A stretch of DNA of 7,324 nt from Pasteurellaceae bacterium (GCA_900756875.1 CAAELW010000088.1:1-7324), one strand, 5' to 3'; positions 1-6,960 are shown, numbered from the stretch's first letter. Notes: a model not told the origin generated them from the letters alone. Numbers and translations: made by a program.

Positions 1-1
1 C

Positions 2-715
2 ACGATGGATAAACGCCATAAATTTGTCGTGGATGAAAGCAACTTCTTCAATACCTCATTTCTCGAAAAAGAAGGGTTTATCAAACGGACTAATTTTACG
101 GGAATGTTTGCCATTGTTGGTCTCGCAGATGCGGCAAATCATTTATTGCAACAAGAAGGCTTAAACGAAACCTTTGGTAAAAGCCAACGCGGTGATGAAA
201 TTGCGACTTTGATTATGGATAAATTAAAAGAAGTCACGGATAACCATGAAGGCGTGTATGCTGAACGCACGAGCAACCGTTATTTATTGCATGCGCAAGT
301 CGGTGCAAGCAATCATGAAGAAGATAAACGTAATGCGCCTGCACATCGCATTCGTGTGGGTGAAGAACCAACATTATTAGCTCATTTAAAACAATCAGCG
401 CCATTCCATAAGTACTTCCCATCGGGTACGGGAGATTTGTTTGCCTTTGACCAAACCTATGTGGATCATTTAGATGCTGTCGTCGATATTATCGATGGTT
501 CATTTGCACAAGGTTACCGCTATATCACCACTTACCTTAAAAACACTGATTTGATTCGTGTGACGGGCTATTTAGTGAAGAAAAGCGAAGTGGAAAAATA
601 CCGTAAAGGTGAGGTAGCATTGCGTGATACCACTTGGTATGGCTCTGGCACCGATGATTGTGCACAAGTCTTTGACCGTCAATTACGCGATGAACAAGAT
701 GTAAGTGCAAGTTAG
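2..715 (+). CDS. yjjI: YjjI-family glycyl radical enzyme, C-terminal part (cut at window start)
   Basis: This is the C-terminal part of a glycyl radical enzyme of the YjjI type (DUF3029). The reading frame is open to the window edge, so the ATG at base 5 is most likely an internal methionine; about 237 residues remain, against roughly 500 for the family. The key feature is RVTGY (coded around 557-571), the conserved C-terminal glycyl radical loop, whose glycine (codon 566-568) would carry the radical. A segment rich in charged residues and a conserved-looking RNAPAHRIRVGEEP stretch precede it. Radical installation needs an S-adenosylmethionine activase, usually YjjW, whose gene is not in the window and could lie just outside. 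The substrate of YjjI is not known to me; the enzyme should work only without oxygen. It converges on recQ across an uptake-signal hairpin. The family call rests on the radical motif and remembered similarity. Confidence 0.85.
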   Translation, partial: TMDKRHKFVVDESNFFNTSFLEKEGFIKRTNFTGMFAIVGLADAANHLLQQEGLNETFGKSQRGDEIATLIMDKLKEVTDNHEGVYAERTSNRYLLHAQVGASNHEEDKRNAPAHRIRVGEEPTLLAHLKQSAPFHKYFPSGTGDLFAFDQTYVDHLDAVVDIIDGSFAQGYRYITTYLKNTDLIRVTGYLVKKSEVEKYRKGEVALRDTTWYGSGTDDCAQVFDRQLRDEQDVSAS

Positions 716-770
716 AAAAAAAGTGCGGTCGAAAAATTCTTTGTTTTTTGACCGCACTTATTCTTTTTCT
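716..770. terminator. Bidirectional terminator built from two inverted uptake signals
   Basis: AAGTGCGGTC at 721-730 is mirrored by GACCGCACTT at 750-759. The stem continues inward through A-rich and T-rich arms (731-736 with 744-749, one G-T wobble), giving about 16 pairs and a short loop. An A run precedes it and a T-rich stretch follows, so it can act in both directions. It sits between the convergent yjjI (stop at 713-715) and recQ, whose stop codon (758-760) lies inside the right arm. Paired uptake signals serving as terminators are well known in Haemophilus. Confidence 0.85.
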
Positions 771-2623
771 GCCTTTTCTAAAATTGCTTTGTGCTCTCGA
801 ATCAATGCCATAAACGGCTGCCCAAAGCGTTCCAATTTGATCGCCCCTACTCCATTAATTTGTAGCATTTCAATATTACTGGTTGGCATATATTGCGCCA
901 TTTCCTGTAATGTCGCATCGTTAAAGACAATATAAGGCGGAATATTTTCTTTATCCGCTAGCTGCTTCCGTAAGAAACGCAAGCGAGCAAACAGATCTTT
1001 ATCGTAATTTGCCACCGTATTTTTATGAGACGTATACACAATTTTATTAATAGAGGAAATGCGTGGCATCGCTAATTCAAGCGACACTTCGCCTTTTAAA
1101 ACAGGGCGAGCGCTTTCTGTGAGCTGAAGCGTGGCACTATTAAACTCACCGATCACTTGTTGAATAAAACCAAGATGAATCAGTTGGCGAATCACGGATT
1201 GCCAATGTTCTTTGCTTTTATCTTTGCCAATGCCATAAACACTTAACTTATCATGTTGGCGTTCTACAATTTTTTGGTTATGCATTCCTCGCAATACGGC
1301 AATGACATATTGCACGCCAAAACACTGCCCCACACGATAAATCGTCGACATCACTTTTTGCGCATCAATTAAGCCATCATATTTCTTTGGCGGGTCAAGA
1401 CAAATATCGCAGTTTTGACAAGGCGTTTGACGATATTCACCAAAATAATTGAGTAACACTAAACGGCGGCAAGTTTGACTTTCGGCAAATTCACCAATAG
1501 CTTCCAATTTATGTTGCTCAATTTGACGTTGCGACGTCTCTGGTTTTTCAAGCAGAATCTTCTGCAACCAAGCATAATCAGCCGGTTCGTAGAAAAGCAC
1601 CGCTTCCGCAGGTAAATCATCTCGTCCTGCACGACCAGTTTCTTGATAATATGATTCAATGCTTCTCGGCAAATCAAAATGGGCGACAAAACGCACATTA
1701 GATTTATTAATACCCATGCCAAACGCTATCGTCGCAACCACAACTTGAACATTATCTCGTTGGAAATCTTGTTGGACTCGCTCACGCAGTGCGGTTTCCA
1801 TTCCCGCATGATACGCCGCAGCCGACACGCCTTTATTTCGCAAAGTTTCGGCTATACGCTCAACCTTCGAACGGCTATTGCAATACACAATGCCGCTTTT
1901 TCCTTTTTGAGCTAAAACAAAACGCGTAAGCTGTTCCATCGGCTTAAACTTTTCTTCCAAAGTATAACGAATATTCGGGCGGTCAAAACTGCCAATGTAT
2001 TTGTGAGGATTGTCTAATTTAAGATGAGTGAGAATATCTTGTCTTGTCGCGTAATCCGCTGTCGCCGTTAATGCCATAATTGGTGCATTTGGAAAAGCCG
2101 CTTTTAAGCCCCCAAGCTGAGTATATTCAGGTCGAAAATCATGGCCCCACTGTGAAATACAATGTGCTTCATCAATGGCGATAAAGGAAATTTGAGCATA
2201 AGAAATCAGCTGAAAAAAGCTGTTTGTCATCACTTTTTCAGGCGAAACATATAATAATTTTAATTGACCTGAAATCAGCTTATTTTCAACTTGCTGTTGT
2301 TGTTCTGGCGTCTGACTAGAGTTTAGAAAATCGGCTTCAATGCCGTTTGCTCGGAGTTGATCCACCTGATCTTTCATTAAAGAAATCAAAGGCGAAATCA
2401 CTAATGTGAGACCGGGAAAACAAAGTGCAGGAATTTGATAACACAAGGATTTGCCATTTCCTGTGGCCATCACCACTAAGGCATCCTGACCGCTTAATGC
2501 AGCATGAATCACTTCTTCCTGCCCTTTGCGGAAAGATTGGTAACCAAAAACAGACCGCAACGTATGAAGTGCGGTCGTCTTTAAGTCTGTTTTTTGCGGG
2601 ACATATTCCGCGAGTTCGGTCAT
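758..2623 (-). CDS. recQ: ATP-dependent DNA helicase RecQ
   Basis: RecQ is a 3'-5' superfamily 2 DNA helicase of the RecF recombination and fork-repair pathways. With the start at 2621-2623 the protein has 621 residues, near the usual 600-620. Visible in order: Walker A ATGNGKS (53-59, K58), DEAH (151-154), the RecQ aromatic-rich loop [11 protein letters not shown] (157-167), motif III TATA (186-189), motif [11 protein letters not shown] (327-335, probable arginine finger R331), four zinc cysteines (C385, C402, C405, C408), a winged-helix region (about 415-520) and an HRDC domain (about 542-617). The frame stays open 18 codons further upstream to an ATG at 2675-2677, but that start would lie deep inside cyaY; the internal MTELAEYVP start overlaps the cyaY stop by one base (TAATG). 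No strong ribosome site lies at the right distance (a GGAG lies about 16 bases off), so translation is probably coupled to cyaY. Walker A is slightly unusual: families commonly have PTGGGKS. Confidence 0.97.
   Translation of the reverse strand: MTELAEYVPQKTDLKTTALHTLRSVFGYQSFRKGQEEVIHAALSGQDALVVMATGNGKSLCYQIPALCFPGLTLVISPLISLMKDQVDQLRANGIEADFLNSSQTPEQQQQVENKLISGQLKLLYVSPEKVMTNSFFQLISYAQISFIAIDEAHCISQWGHDFRPEYTQLGGLKAAFPNAPIMALTATADYATRQDILTHLKLDNPHKYIGSFDRPNIRYTLEEKFKPMEQLTRFVLAQKGKSGIVYCNSRSKVERIAETLRNKGVSAAAYHAGMETALRERVQQDFQRDNVQVVVATIAFGMGINKSNVRFVAHFDLPRSIESYYQETGRAGRDDLPAEAVLFYEPADYAWLQKILLEKPETSQRQIEQHKLEAIGEFAESQTCRRLVLLNYFGEYRQTPCQNCDICLDPPKKYDGLIDAQKVMSTIYRVGQCFGVQYVIAVLRGMHNQKIVERQHDKLSVYGIGKDKSKEHWQSVIRQLIHLGFIQQVIGEFNSATLQLTESARPVLKGEVSLELAMPRISSINKIVYTSHKNTVANYDKDLFARLRFLRKQLADKENIPPYIVFNDATLQEMAQYMPTSNIEMLQINGVGAIKLERFGQPFMALIREHKAILEKAEKE
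2567..2575 (+). other. DNA uptake signal inside recQ
   Basis: A perfect AAGTGCGGT reads on the plus strand within the N-terminal coding part of recQ (codons for TTALH). A one-mismatch copy (CAGTGCGGT, 1787-1795) lies further along the same gene. Confidence 0.85.
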
Positions 2624-2928
2624 TAGAATGTTACCGTTTCTCCGTGAGCGGCAACCGCCTCGGTTAAACAATCCCAAAAACGTTTGCCATCATTTGCCAC
2701 CCAATCATTGTTTTTATAGGCAAAATGAAATCCACCCAAGCGGCTCGCAAGCCAAAGCTCAAGAAGCGGTTCTTGCTTATTAATGACGATTTGTGAGCGG
2801 TCATCAAATGTGATCGTGAATACCGAACCTTGTATTTCGCAATCCACATCGCAATCTTGATTCTCTAACTCTTCTTCAATTTTTTGCCAAACCTGTTCAA
2901 TATTTTGGTGAAATTCTGCAACATTCAT
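2623..2928 (-). CDS. cyaY: Iron-sulfur cluster assembly protein CyaY (bacterial frataxin)
   Basis: CyaY is the bacterial frataxin, a small cytoplasmic iron-binding protein that tunes the IscS/IscU iron-sulfur cluster machinery. The product has 101 residues, close to the usual 100-106. The N-terminal helix is rich in acidic residues ([14 protein letters not shown], about 18-31), the expected iron-binding ridge. The frataxin core follows: [17 protein letters not shown], the hallmark PLLELWLAS and the GGFHF strand (about 36-69), then an acidic/aromatic end with [10 protein letters not shown]. The start ATG at 2926-2928 has an AGGAA-like or GGA-type ribosome site a short way upstream. The stop overlaps the recQ start, so the two genes form one transcription unit. 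In E. coli cyaY is likewise divergent from lptM (yifL), which supports the assignment. Confidence 0.96.
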   Translation of the reverse strand: MNVAEFHQNIEQVWQKIEEELENQDCDVDCEIQGSVFTITFDDRSQIVINKQEPLLELWLASRLGGFHFAYKNNDWVANDGKRFWDCLTEAVAAHGETVTF

Positions 2929-2963
2929 AAAATTTTCCGATTAAATCTGATAGAATGCAGTGA

Positions 2964-2991
2964 ATTATAAAGCCTTTCGCCTCGTTGGCAA
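2964..2991 (-). promoter_or_regulatory. Sigma-70-type promoter for cyaY-recQ
   Basis: Reading on the minus strand, TTGCCA (2991-2986, five of six to TTGACA) is followed after 16 bases by a perfect TATAAT (2969-2964). Transcription would begin around 2957, giving a leader of about 30 bases before the cyaY ATG. The -35 box lies in a GC-rich dyad (2972-2995). This is a sequence match only. Confidence 0.65.
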
Positions 2992-2995
2992 AGGC
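2972..2995. repeat. GC-rich inverted repeat in the cyaY/lptM divergent region
   Basis: GCCTTT (2972-2977) pairs with AAAGGC (2990-2995), and inside it GCC (2979-2981) pairs with GGC (2987-2989), leaving one unpaired C and a five-base loop. There is no T run after it, so it is not a typical terminator. It overlaps the -35 box and most of the spacer of the cyaY promoter. It could be an operator, or an RNA hairpin if lptM transcription starts upstream of it. I found no confident -10/-35 pair for lptM; TAGAAT (2951-2956) and TTGGCA (2985-2990) are weak candidate boxes. Confidence 0.45.
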
Positions 2996-3023
2996 AGATT
3001 TTACTTATTAGAGAGATTGAAAA

Positions 3024-3149
3024 ATGAAAAAATTACTTTCTATTTTGTTATTAGGTGCATTCTGTACTTTGGCTACAGGTTGCGGTGTAAAAGGGCCATT
3101 ATATTTTCCTGAAAAAGAACAGCCGCAAAACACACAAAAAACACTATAA
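3024..3149 (+). CDS. lptM: LPS-transport assembly lipoprotein LptM (YifL), short form
   Basis: This gene encodes only 41 residues. It starts with a lysine pair and a hydrophobic stretch (LLSILLLGAFCTLA) ending in the lipobox LATG-C, so signal peptidase II would cut before C20 and leave a lipid-anchored mature protein of about 22 residues. Immediately after the cysteine comes the LptM signature CGVKGPLYFP (20-29); the rest is a polar tail (EKEQPQNTQKTL). Lacking an Asp at +2, it should go to the outer membrane. In E. coli LptM binds the LptD-LptE translocon and helps LptD reach its correct disulfide form; that role is transferred by homology. E. coli LptM is about 67 residues, so this tail is much shorter. 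A GAGAG ribosome site (3011-3015) lies eight bases before the ATG. Position next to divergent cyaY matches E. coli; downstream lysA stands where E. coli has dapF. Confidence 0.93.
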   Translation: MKKLLSILLLGAFCTLATGCGVKGPLYFPEKEQPQNTQKTL

Positions 3150-3155
3150 AAACTG

Positions 3156-3164
3156 ACCGCACTT
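3156..3164 (-). other. DNA uptake signal between lptM and lysA
   Basis: A perfect AAGTGCGGT reads on the minus strand in the 27-base gap between lptM and lysA. It is single, with no inverted partner nearby, so it does not form a terminator and should not separate the two genes. Confidence 0.85.
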
Positions 3165-3176
3165 AAAGGATTCCTC

Positions 3177-4427
3177 ATGGATTTTTTCCAATATAAAAAC
3201 GAGCAACTTTATGTTGAAGATTTGCCCGTCAAACAACTTGCTGAAGAATTTGGCACACCACTTTATATTTATTCTCGTGCCACACTTGAACGCCATTGGC
3301 ACGCCTTTGATTCTGCTTTAGGAAAGCATCCACACTTAATTTGTTATGCCGTTAAAGCCAATTCTAATATCGGCATATTAAATGTAATGGCAAAATTAGG
3401 CTCAGGCTTTGATATTGTTTCACAGGGTGAATTAGAACGCGTATTGGCAGCAGGTGGGGACGCATCAAAAGTGGTCTTTTCTGGCGTGGCAAAATCTCGT
3501 GCCGAAATTATGCGTGCGTTAGAAGTGGGTATTCGTTGTTTTAATGTGGAATCTGTTGCGGAATTACACCATATCAACCAAATTGCTGGCGAAATGGAGA
3601 AAATTGCACCTATTTCTTTACGCGTAAATCCTGATGTTGATGCTCATACACACCCTTACATTTCCACGGGGTTAAAGGAAAATAAATTTGGTGTGAGCGT
3701 AGATGAAGCGCGTGAGGTATATAAATTAGCGGCAACCTTACCTCATGTAAAAATTACGGGTATGGATTGTCATATTGGCTCTCAGCTTACTGAATTACAG
3801 CCCTTCTTAGATGCGACTGATCGGCTCATTCGTTTAATGGAACAATTAAAAGAAGATGGCATCACGTTAAAACACTTAGATCTCGGTGGTGGTTTAGGCG
3901 TAACTTATACTGATGAAACGCCACCTCATCCAAGTGATTATGCGACTGCACTACTGAATAAATTAAAAGATTATGAAGATCTTGAAATTATTCTAGAACC
4001 AGGTCGAGCGATCGCAGCGAATGCAGGGATTTTAGTGGCTAAAGTTCAATACTTAAAAAGTAATGAAAGCCGTAACTTCGCGATTACCGATACGGGCATG
4101 AACGATATGATTCGTCCGGCACTCTATGAAGCTTATATGAACATCATTGAAATTGACCGCACTTTAGGGCGTGAAAAAGCCATTTATGATGTTGTTGGCC
4201 CGGTATGCGAAACCTCTGACTTCTTAGGCAAACAGCGTGAGCTCGCCATTGCTGAAGGTGATTATATTGCTCAACGCTCTGCTGGTGCCTATGGTGCAAG
4301 CATGTCTTCAAACTATAATTCTCGTCCGCGTACGGCTGAAATGTTAGTGGATGGAAACAAAGCTCACTTAATTCGTCGCAGAGAAAGTCTCAGTGAATTA
4401 TGGGCATTAGAAAGCATCGCGAAATAA
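3177..4427 (+). CDS. lysA: Diaminopimelate decarboxylase LysA
   Basis: LysA decarboxylates meso-diaminopimelate to L-lysine, the last step of lysine synthesis, using pyridoxal phosphate. The 416-residue length is normal. Fold-type III landmarks: YAVKAN with the Schiff-base lysine K60, the HIGSQ motif (199-203), the phosphate-binding GGG loop (237-239), EPGR (274-277), CETSD with the catalytic cysteine C344 supplied across the dimer, and GAYGASM with Y372 near the cofactor. These together favour diaminopimelate over ornithine or carboxynorspermidine as substrate. The start ATG has AAAGGA (3165-3170) at six bases' spacing. It follows lptM by 27 bases and is probably co-transcribed with it. An uptake signal lies in the coding sequence at 4156-4164, where it codes for part of IDRTL. 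An intrinsic terminator follows the stop codon within ten bases. Confidence 0.97.
   Translation: MDFFQYKNEQLYVEDLPVKQLAEEFGTPLYIYSRATLERHWHAFDSALGKHPHLICYAVKANSNIGILNVMAKLGSGFDIVSQGELERVLAAGGDASKVVFSGVAKSRAEIMRALEVGIRCFNVESVAELHHINQIAGEMEKIAPISLRVNPDVDAHTHPYISTGLKENKFGVSVDEAREVYKLAATLPHVKITGMDCHIGSQLTELQPFLDATDRLIRLMEQLKEDGITLKHLDLGGGLGVTYTDETPPHPSDYATALLNKLKDYEDLEIILEPGRAIAANAGILVAKVQYLKSNESRNFAITDTGMNDMIRPALYEAYMNIIEIDRTLGREKAIYDVVGPVCETSDFLGKQRELAIAEGDYIAQRSAGAYGASMSSNYNSRPRTAEMLVDGNKAHLIRRRESLSELWALESIAK
4156..4164 (-). other. DNA uptake signal inside lysA
   Basis: A perfect AAGTGCGGT reads on the minus strand in the lysA coding region, where the plus strand codes for DRT in IDRTLG. With those at 721, 751, 2567, 3156 and 6952 it makes six perfect copies in 7.3 kb, close to the genome-wide density known for Haemophilus influenzae. 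Confidence 0.85.
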
Positions 4428-4435
4428 ATAAAAAG

Positions 4436-4469
4436 AAAAACGGTCAAGATATAAGTCTTGACCGTTTTT
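4436..4469. terminator. Bidirectional intrinsic terminator between lysA and hemN
   Basis: A perfect 14-base inverted repeat (4436-4449 with 4456-4469) encloses a six-base loop. The arms are AAAAACGGTCAAGA and TCTTGACCGTTTTT, so each direction gives a GC-containing stem ending in a U run. It lies between the convergent lysA (stop 4425-4427) and hemN (stop 4476-4478) and can serve both. Unlike the hairpin at 721-759 it does not contain the uptake signal. Confidence 0.92.
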
Positions 4470-4475
4470 GTATGA

Positions 4476-5843
4476 CTAAATAATTCGAGAGAATTGTTGT
4501 CGTTTTGCCGCTGCTCTTGAATAAGTATCAAAGCATAAGCAAATATTACGGATTAATAATCGACCTTTAGGCGAAACTTGTAAGCCTGTTTCTGTTTCAG
4601 AAATTAATCCATCTTCAAGTAATGGTTTTAATAACTGTAAATCTTCAGCAAAGTGTTTTTTGAAATCAATATTATATTGTTTTTCAATTGGTGCAAAATC
4701 AAGCTTAAAGTTACAAATCAATTGCTTAATCACATCACGACGTAAGCAATCTTCTTCTGTCATTGCTAAACCTTTATGCAGTGCAATACCTGAATTTTCT
4801 ACATCATGATAATAATGTTTTAATTCTTTTTGGTTTTGAGCATATGTATCGCCTAATAAACTAATGGCTGATACACCTAAACCGAGCAAATCACATTCTT
4901 CCTGAGTAGTATAGCCTTGGAAATTTCGGTGTAAGACACCTTTCTCTTGAGCAATTGCTAATTCATCATCTGGTTTCGCAAAGTGATCCATACCGATAAA
5001 TTTATAGCCTGCATTGCCTAAGGTTTCGATCGTTTTCTGTAAGATTTCTAATTTTGTTTCCGGTGGCGGTAATTGATCTTCCTTAATTTTTGCTTGTCCC
5101 GCAAATCGACTTGGTAAATGAGCATAGTTAAAGATACTTAAACGATCTGGATTCAATTCAATCACTTTATGTAATGTAAACATAAAACTTTCCACATTTT
5201 GAAGTGGTAATCCATAAATTAAATCAAGATTCGTCGATTGAAAACCTAACTCACGCGCACGAACAAGTAATGCATTCACAAACTCTTCATCTTGTTCACG
5301 GTTTACCGCTTTTTGAACCGCTTTATTGAAATCTTGTACGCCCATACTGATTCGGTTAAAACCAATATTACGTAAATGATCAAGCATATCGAGTTCAATT
5401 TCGCGTGGGTCCATTTCAATACTGACTTCTGCATTATCCGCAATCGTAAAATGCTCTTTAAGCATCTTCATCAAACGAGCAGATTGTTCCTCTGTCAAAT
5501 AAGTCGGTGTACCGCCGCCCCAATGCACTTGAGTCACAACACGATTTTTGAATAATTCTGAGCGCGCTTTGATTTCTTTTTCAAGGTAATCAAGATAAAT
5601 ATCCGCCTTATGTTGATGACGAGTAATCACCTTATTACAGCCACAGAAATAGCAAAGTTTGTGACAAAACGGAATGTGTACGTAAAGGGAAAGTGGTCTT
5701 TCCGGATAACGATTAGCCGCTGCAATAAAATCTTTGTTTGTGTAACTTTCATTAAATTCTAATGCAGTTGGATAAGATGTATAACGAGGTCCTGATTGGT
5801 TATATTTTTGAATTAACGCAAGATCCCAAATAATTTCAGACAT
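4476..5843 (-). CDS. hemN: Oxygen-independent coproporphyrinogen III dehydrogenase HemN
   Basis: HemN is a cytoplasmic radical-SAM enzyme that turns coproporphyrinogen III into protoporphyrinogen IX by two oxidative decarboxylations, allowing heme synthesis without oxygen. Its 455 residues match E. coli HemN (about 457). Landmarks: the family N-terminus GPRYTSYPTALEF (18-30), YVHIPFCHKLCYFCGC (54-69) with the iron-sulfur cysteines C60, C64 and C67 plus the conserved extra C69, the SAM-binding GGGTPT (109-114), and the HemN C-terminal domain, seen in GMDHFAKP and later GLGVSAIS. The C69-containing motif and full length separate true HemN from the HemW-like relatives. The start overlaps the upstream stop (TAATG), and GGGGAA (5854-5849) sits five bases before it as a good ribosome site. 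It is the last gene of the yihI operon and shares a terminator with lysA. I saw no convincing FNR site upstream of the operon. Confidence 0.97.
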   Translation of the reverse strand: MSEIIWDLALIQKYNQSGPRYTSYPTALEFNESYTNKDFIAAANRYPERPLSLYVHIPFCHKLCYFCGCNKVITRHQHKADIYLDYLEKEIKARSELFKNRVVTQVHWGGGTPTYLTEEQSARLMKMLKEHFTIADNAEVSIEMDPREIELDMLDHLRNIGFNRISMGVQDFNKAVQKAVNREQDEEFVNALLVRARELGFQSTNLDLIYGLPLQNVESFMFTLHKVIELNPDRLSIFNYAHLPSRFAGQAKIKEDQLPPPETKLEILQKTIETLGNAGYKFIGMDHFAKPDDELAIAQEKGVLHRNFQGYTTQEECDLLGLGVSAISLLGDTYAQNQKELKHYYHDVENSGIALHKGLAMTEEDCLRRDVIKQLICNFKLDFAPIEKQYNIDFKKHFAEDLQLLKPLLEDGLISETETGLQVSPKGRLLIRNICLCFDTYSRAAAKRQQFSRII

Positions 5844-6286
5844 TAAGCTTCCCCAAATTTTTCTACGTCATTTAAAAACTGACGTAACTCCAACATAATT
5901 TCTTCTTCAAATTTTGCTTCTGCACTTTCTCGCTCAAGATCGAGTTTCATTCTTTCTTTTTTTAACAATGCTTTCCGAGCTTCATGCGTAGGCATTTCTT
6001 TCACAATATTATAAAGTGCATACATCGCTTGATATGGCTGTAAAGATTGTCCCAAAGGGAGTAAAAGCATTGATAAACGTATCACCCCTTCTGAATGGTT
6101 GCAATCTCCATTTTGCATCGCTTTAGCGATAATTACCATACTCTCTTTTAGGCGTTTTGTACGTGCTATTTTAGCCTGTTTGATGAGAGTGTTTTGCTCG
6201 CGTAACTTCCTAAGTAATTTGAAAGCATAAAATGATACGCCAGCAATAATTCCCAAAGCAATAATACTTAAAATGATCGGCCACAT
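5843..6286 (-). CDS. Membrane-anchored protein of unknown function, DUF2489-like
   Basis: I do not know a function for this 147-residue protein; from memory it resembles the DUF2489 family found near hemN and yihI in gamma-proteobacteria. One hydrophobic segment (about 2-24) is followed at once by a basic stretch (KLLRKLREQ), predicting a single-span inner-membrane protein with its bulk in the cytoplasm. The soluble part is mostly charged helix: a basic helix (about 25-58), a central region with conserved-looking HSEGVIRLSMLL and MPTHEARKAL motifs, and a C-terminal acidic helix (about 105-145) that could form a coiled coil. There is no enzyme motif, signal cleavage site or cysteine pair. It starts five bases after the yihI stop with only a weak ribosome site and overlaps the hemN start by one base, so all three genes are probably translated from one message. 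Confidence 0.85.
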   Translation of the reverse strand: MWPIILSIIALGIIAGVSFYAFKLLRKLREQNTLIKQAKIARTKRLKESMVIIAKAMQNGDCNHSEGVIRLSMLLLPLGQSLQPYQAMYALYNIVKEMPTHEARKALLKKERMKLDLERESAEAKFEEEIMLELRQFLNDVEKFGEA

Positions 6287-6291
6287 GACAA

Positions 6292-6849
6292 TTATCTGAA
6301 TTGGTTGATATCAATTTTCTCAAAGGTTCGATAGAGATCATCCTCTGTCTCTTCTTCATCTTGAATACCTAATTCTTCCATTAACTGAGCAATACGATCT
6401 AAGCATTCATCCACAAATTGTTGATCAGCTTTACTAATCGTTTTACCTTCATCTAAAGCATCCAACAATTCATTTAGAATTTCATTATTTTCTAAACGTT
6501 CTAACTCAACTTCAGGTGCAAATTTTTTCGGTTCTTTTACCGCCGGAATAGTCATTCCTTTCTCAGGCTTATTCACAAATTCAACAATCAGTGGAACCTT
6601 TTTACGACTACCAATACGCAGATCTTTTTGTTCAATGACTTGGTTATGCTTATTTTGCTCAGCGTTACTATGACGAGAACCCGATGCTAAACCTTTATGC
6701 TTACGTTTTTTCTTATCTTCTCTTGCCTTAGCATCTAATTCATAACGTGTTAATTTCTTACCTGATAGCTTTGGTGCTTCAGGTTTCTTATCCGATTTAC
6801 GGATTGGCATAATATCGCTAATTTTACGACTTTTCTTTTTACGAGCCAT
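6292..6849 (-). CDS. yihI: Der GTPase-activating protein YihI
   Basis: YihI stimulates GTP hydrolysis by Der (EngA), a GTPase needed for 50S ribosomal subunit assembly; it is thought to restrain Der in early growth. The product has 185 residues (E. coli 169). The N-terminal half is very basic and probably disordered (residues 1-60), with the conserved [24 protein letters not shown] block followed by GSRHSN and later [12 protein letters not shown] (77-87). The C-terminal half carries the family helix region [22 protein letters not shown] (about 115-136), then [20 protein letters not shown] and an acidic tail (DEEETEDD, 164-171). The start is the first ATG (6847-6849), with an AGGAT ribosome site about 11 bases upstream, slightly far. 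It is the first gene of the operon with the DUF2489-like gene and hemN, as in related bacteria, and lies directly downstream of a ribosomal RNA operon on the same strand. Confidence 0.93.
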   Translation of the reverse strand: MARKKKSRKISDIMPIRKSDKKPEAPKLSGKKLTRYELDAKAREDKKKRKHKGLASGSRHSNAEQNKHNQVIEQKDLRIGSRKKVPLIVEFVNKPEKGMTIPAVKEPKKFAPEVELERLENNEILNELLDALDEGKTISKADQQFVDECLDRIAQLMEELGIQDEEETEDDLYRTFEKIDINQFR

Positions 6850-6881
6850 TTGTGTTATTTATCCTATAAAAAATGTTGGTG

Positions 6882-6887
6882 ATTGTA
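6882..6887 (-). promoter_or_regulatory. Possible -10 box for the yihI operon
   Basis: TACAAT on the minus strand (five of six to TATAAT) lies about 33 bases before the yihI ATG, preceded by TGG. No good -35 box stands 16-18 bases upstream; ATGAGA (6910-6905) is the nearest and is poor. An AT-rich dyad, AAAGAT (6913-6918) with ATCTTT (6925-6930), lies just upstream. This is weak evidence. Confidence 0.3.
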
Positions 6888-6951
6888 CCATTCCACCTCT
6901 ATTTTCTCATTAAAAGATTTAAACATCTTTAATAAAACTATTCTGATTTTA

Positions 6952-6960
6952 ACCGCACTT
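6952..6960 (-). other. DNA uptake signal upstream of yihI
   Basis: A perfect AAGTGCGGT on the minus strand lies between the 5S rRNA terminator and yihI. It has no inverted partner nearby. Confidence 0.85.

Noticed and set aside
705..935. A 76-codon open frame on the plus strand across the yjjI-recQ junction
   Set aside because: It runs through the terminator hairpin and antisense to the conserved HRDC domain of recQ; no recognisable protein.
1459..1915. Open frames of 87 (minus) and 78 (plus) codons inside recQ
   Set aside because: They overlap the conserved helicase core in other frames and resemble no protein.
2624..2677. An N-terminal extension of recQ to an upstream in-frame ATG (18 more residues)
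   Set aside because: It would lie wholly within the cyaY coding region, and the extra residues (rich in Arg and Gly) are not RecQ-like. The internal start gives a TAATG junction and the normal family length.
2425..2849. Open frames of 80 (plus) and 61 (minus) codons over recQ and cyaY
   Set aside because: They are shadows of two well-supported genes with no ribosome site or recognisable motif.
3344..3577. A 77-codon minus-strand frame within lysA, and likewise 234-422 within yjjI
   Set aside because: Both are antisense to strongly conserved enzyme segments and show no protein features.
6913..6930. FNR binding site upstream of yihI-hemN
   Set aside because: The half-sites are AAGAT and ATCTT with six bases between them; FNR needs TTGAT and ATCAA with four.
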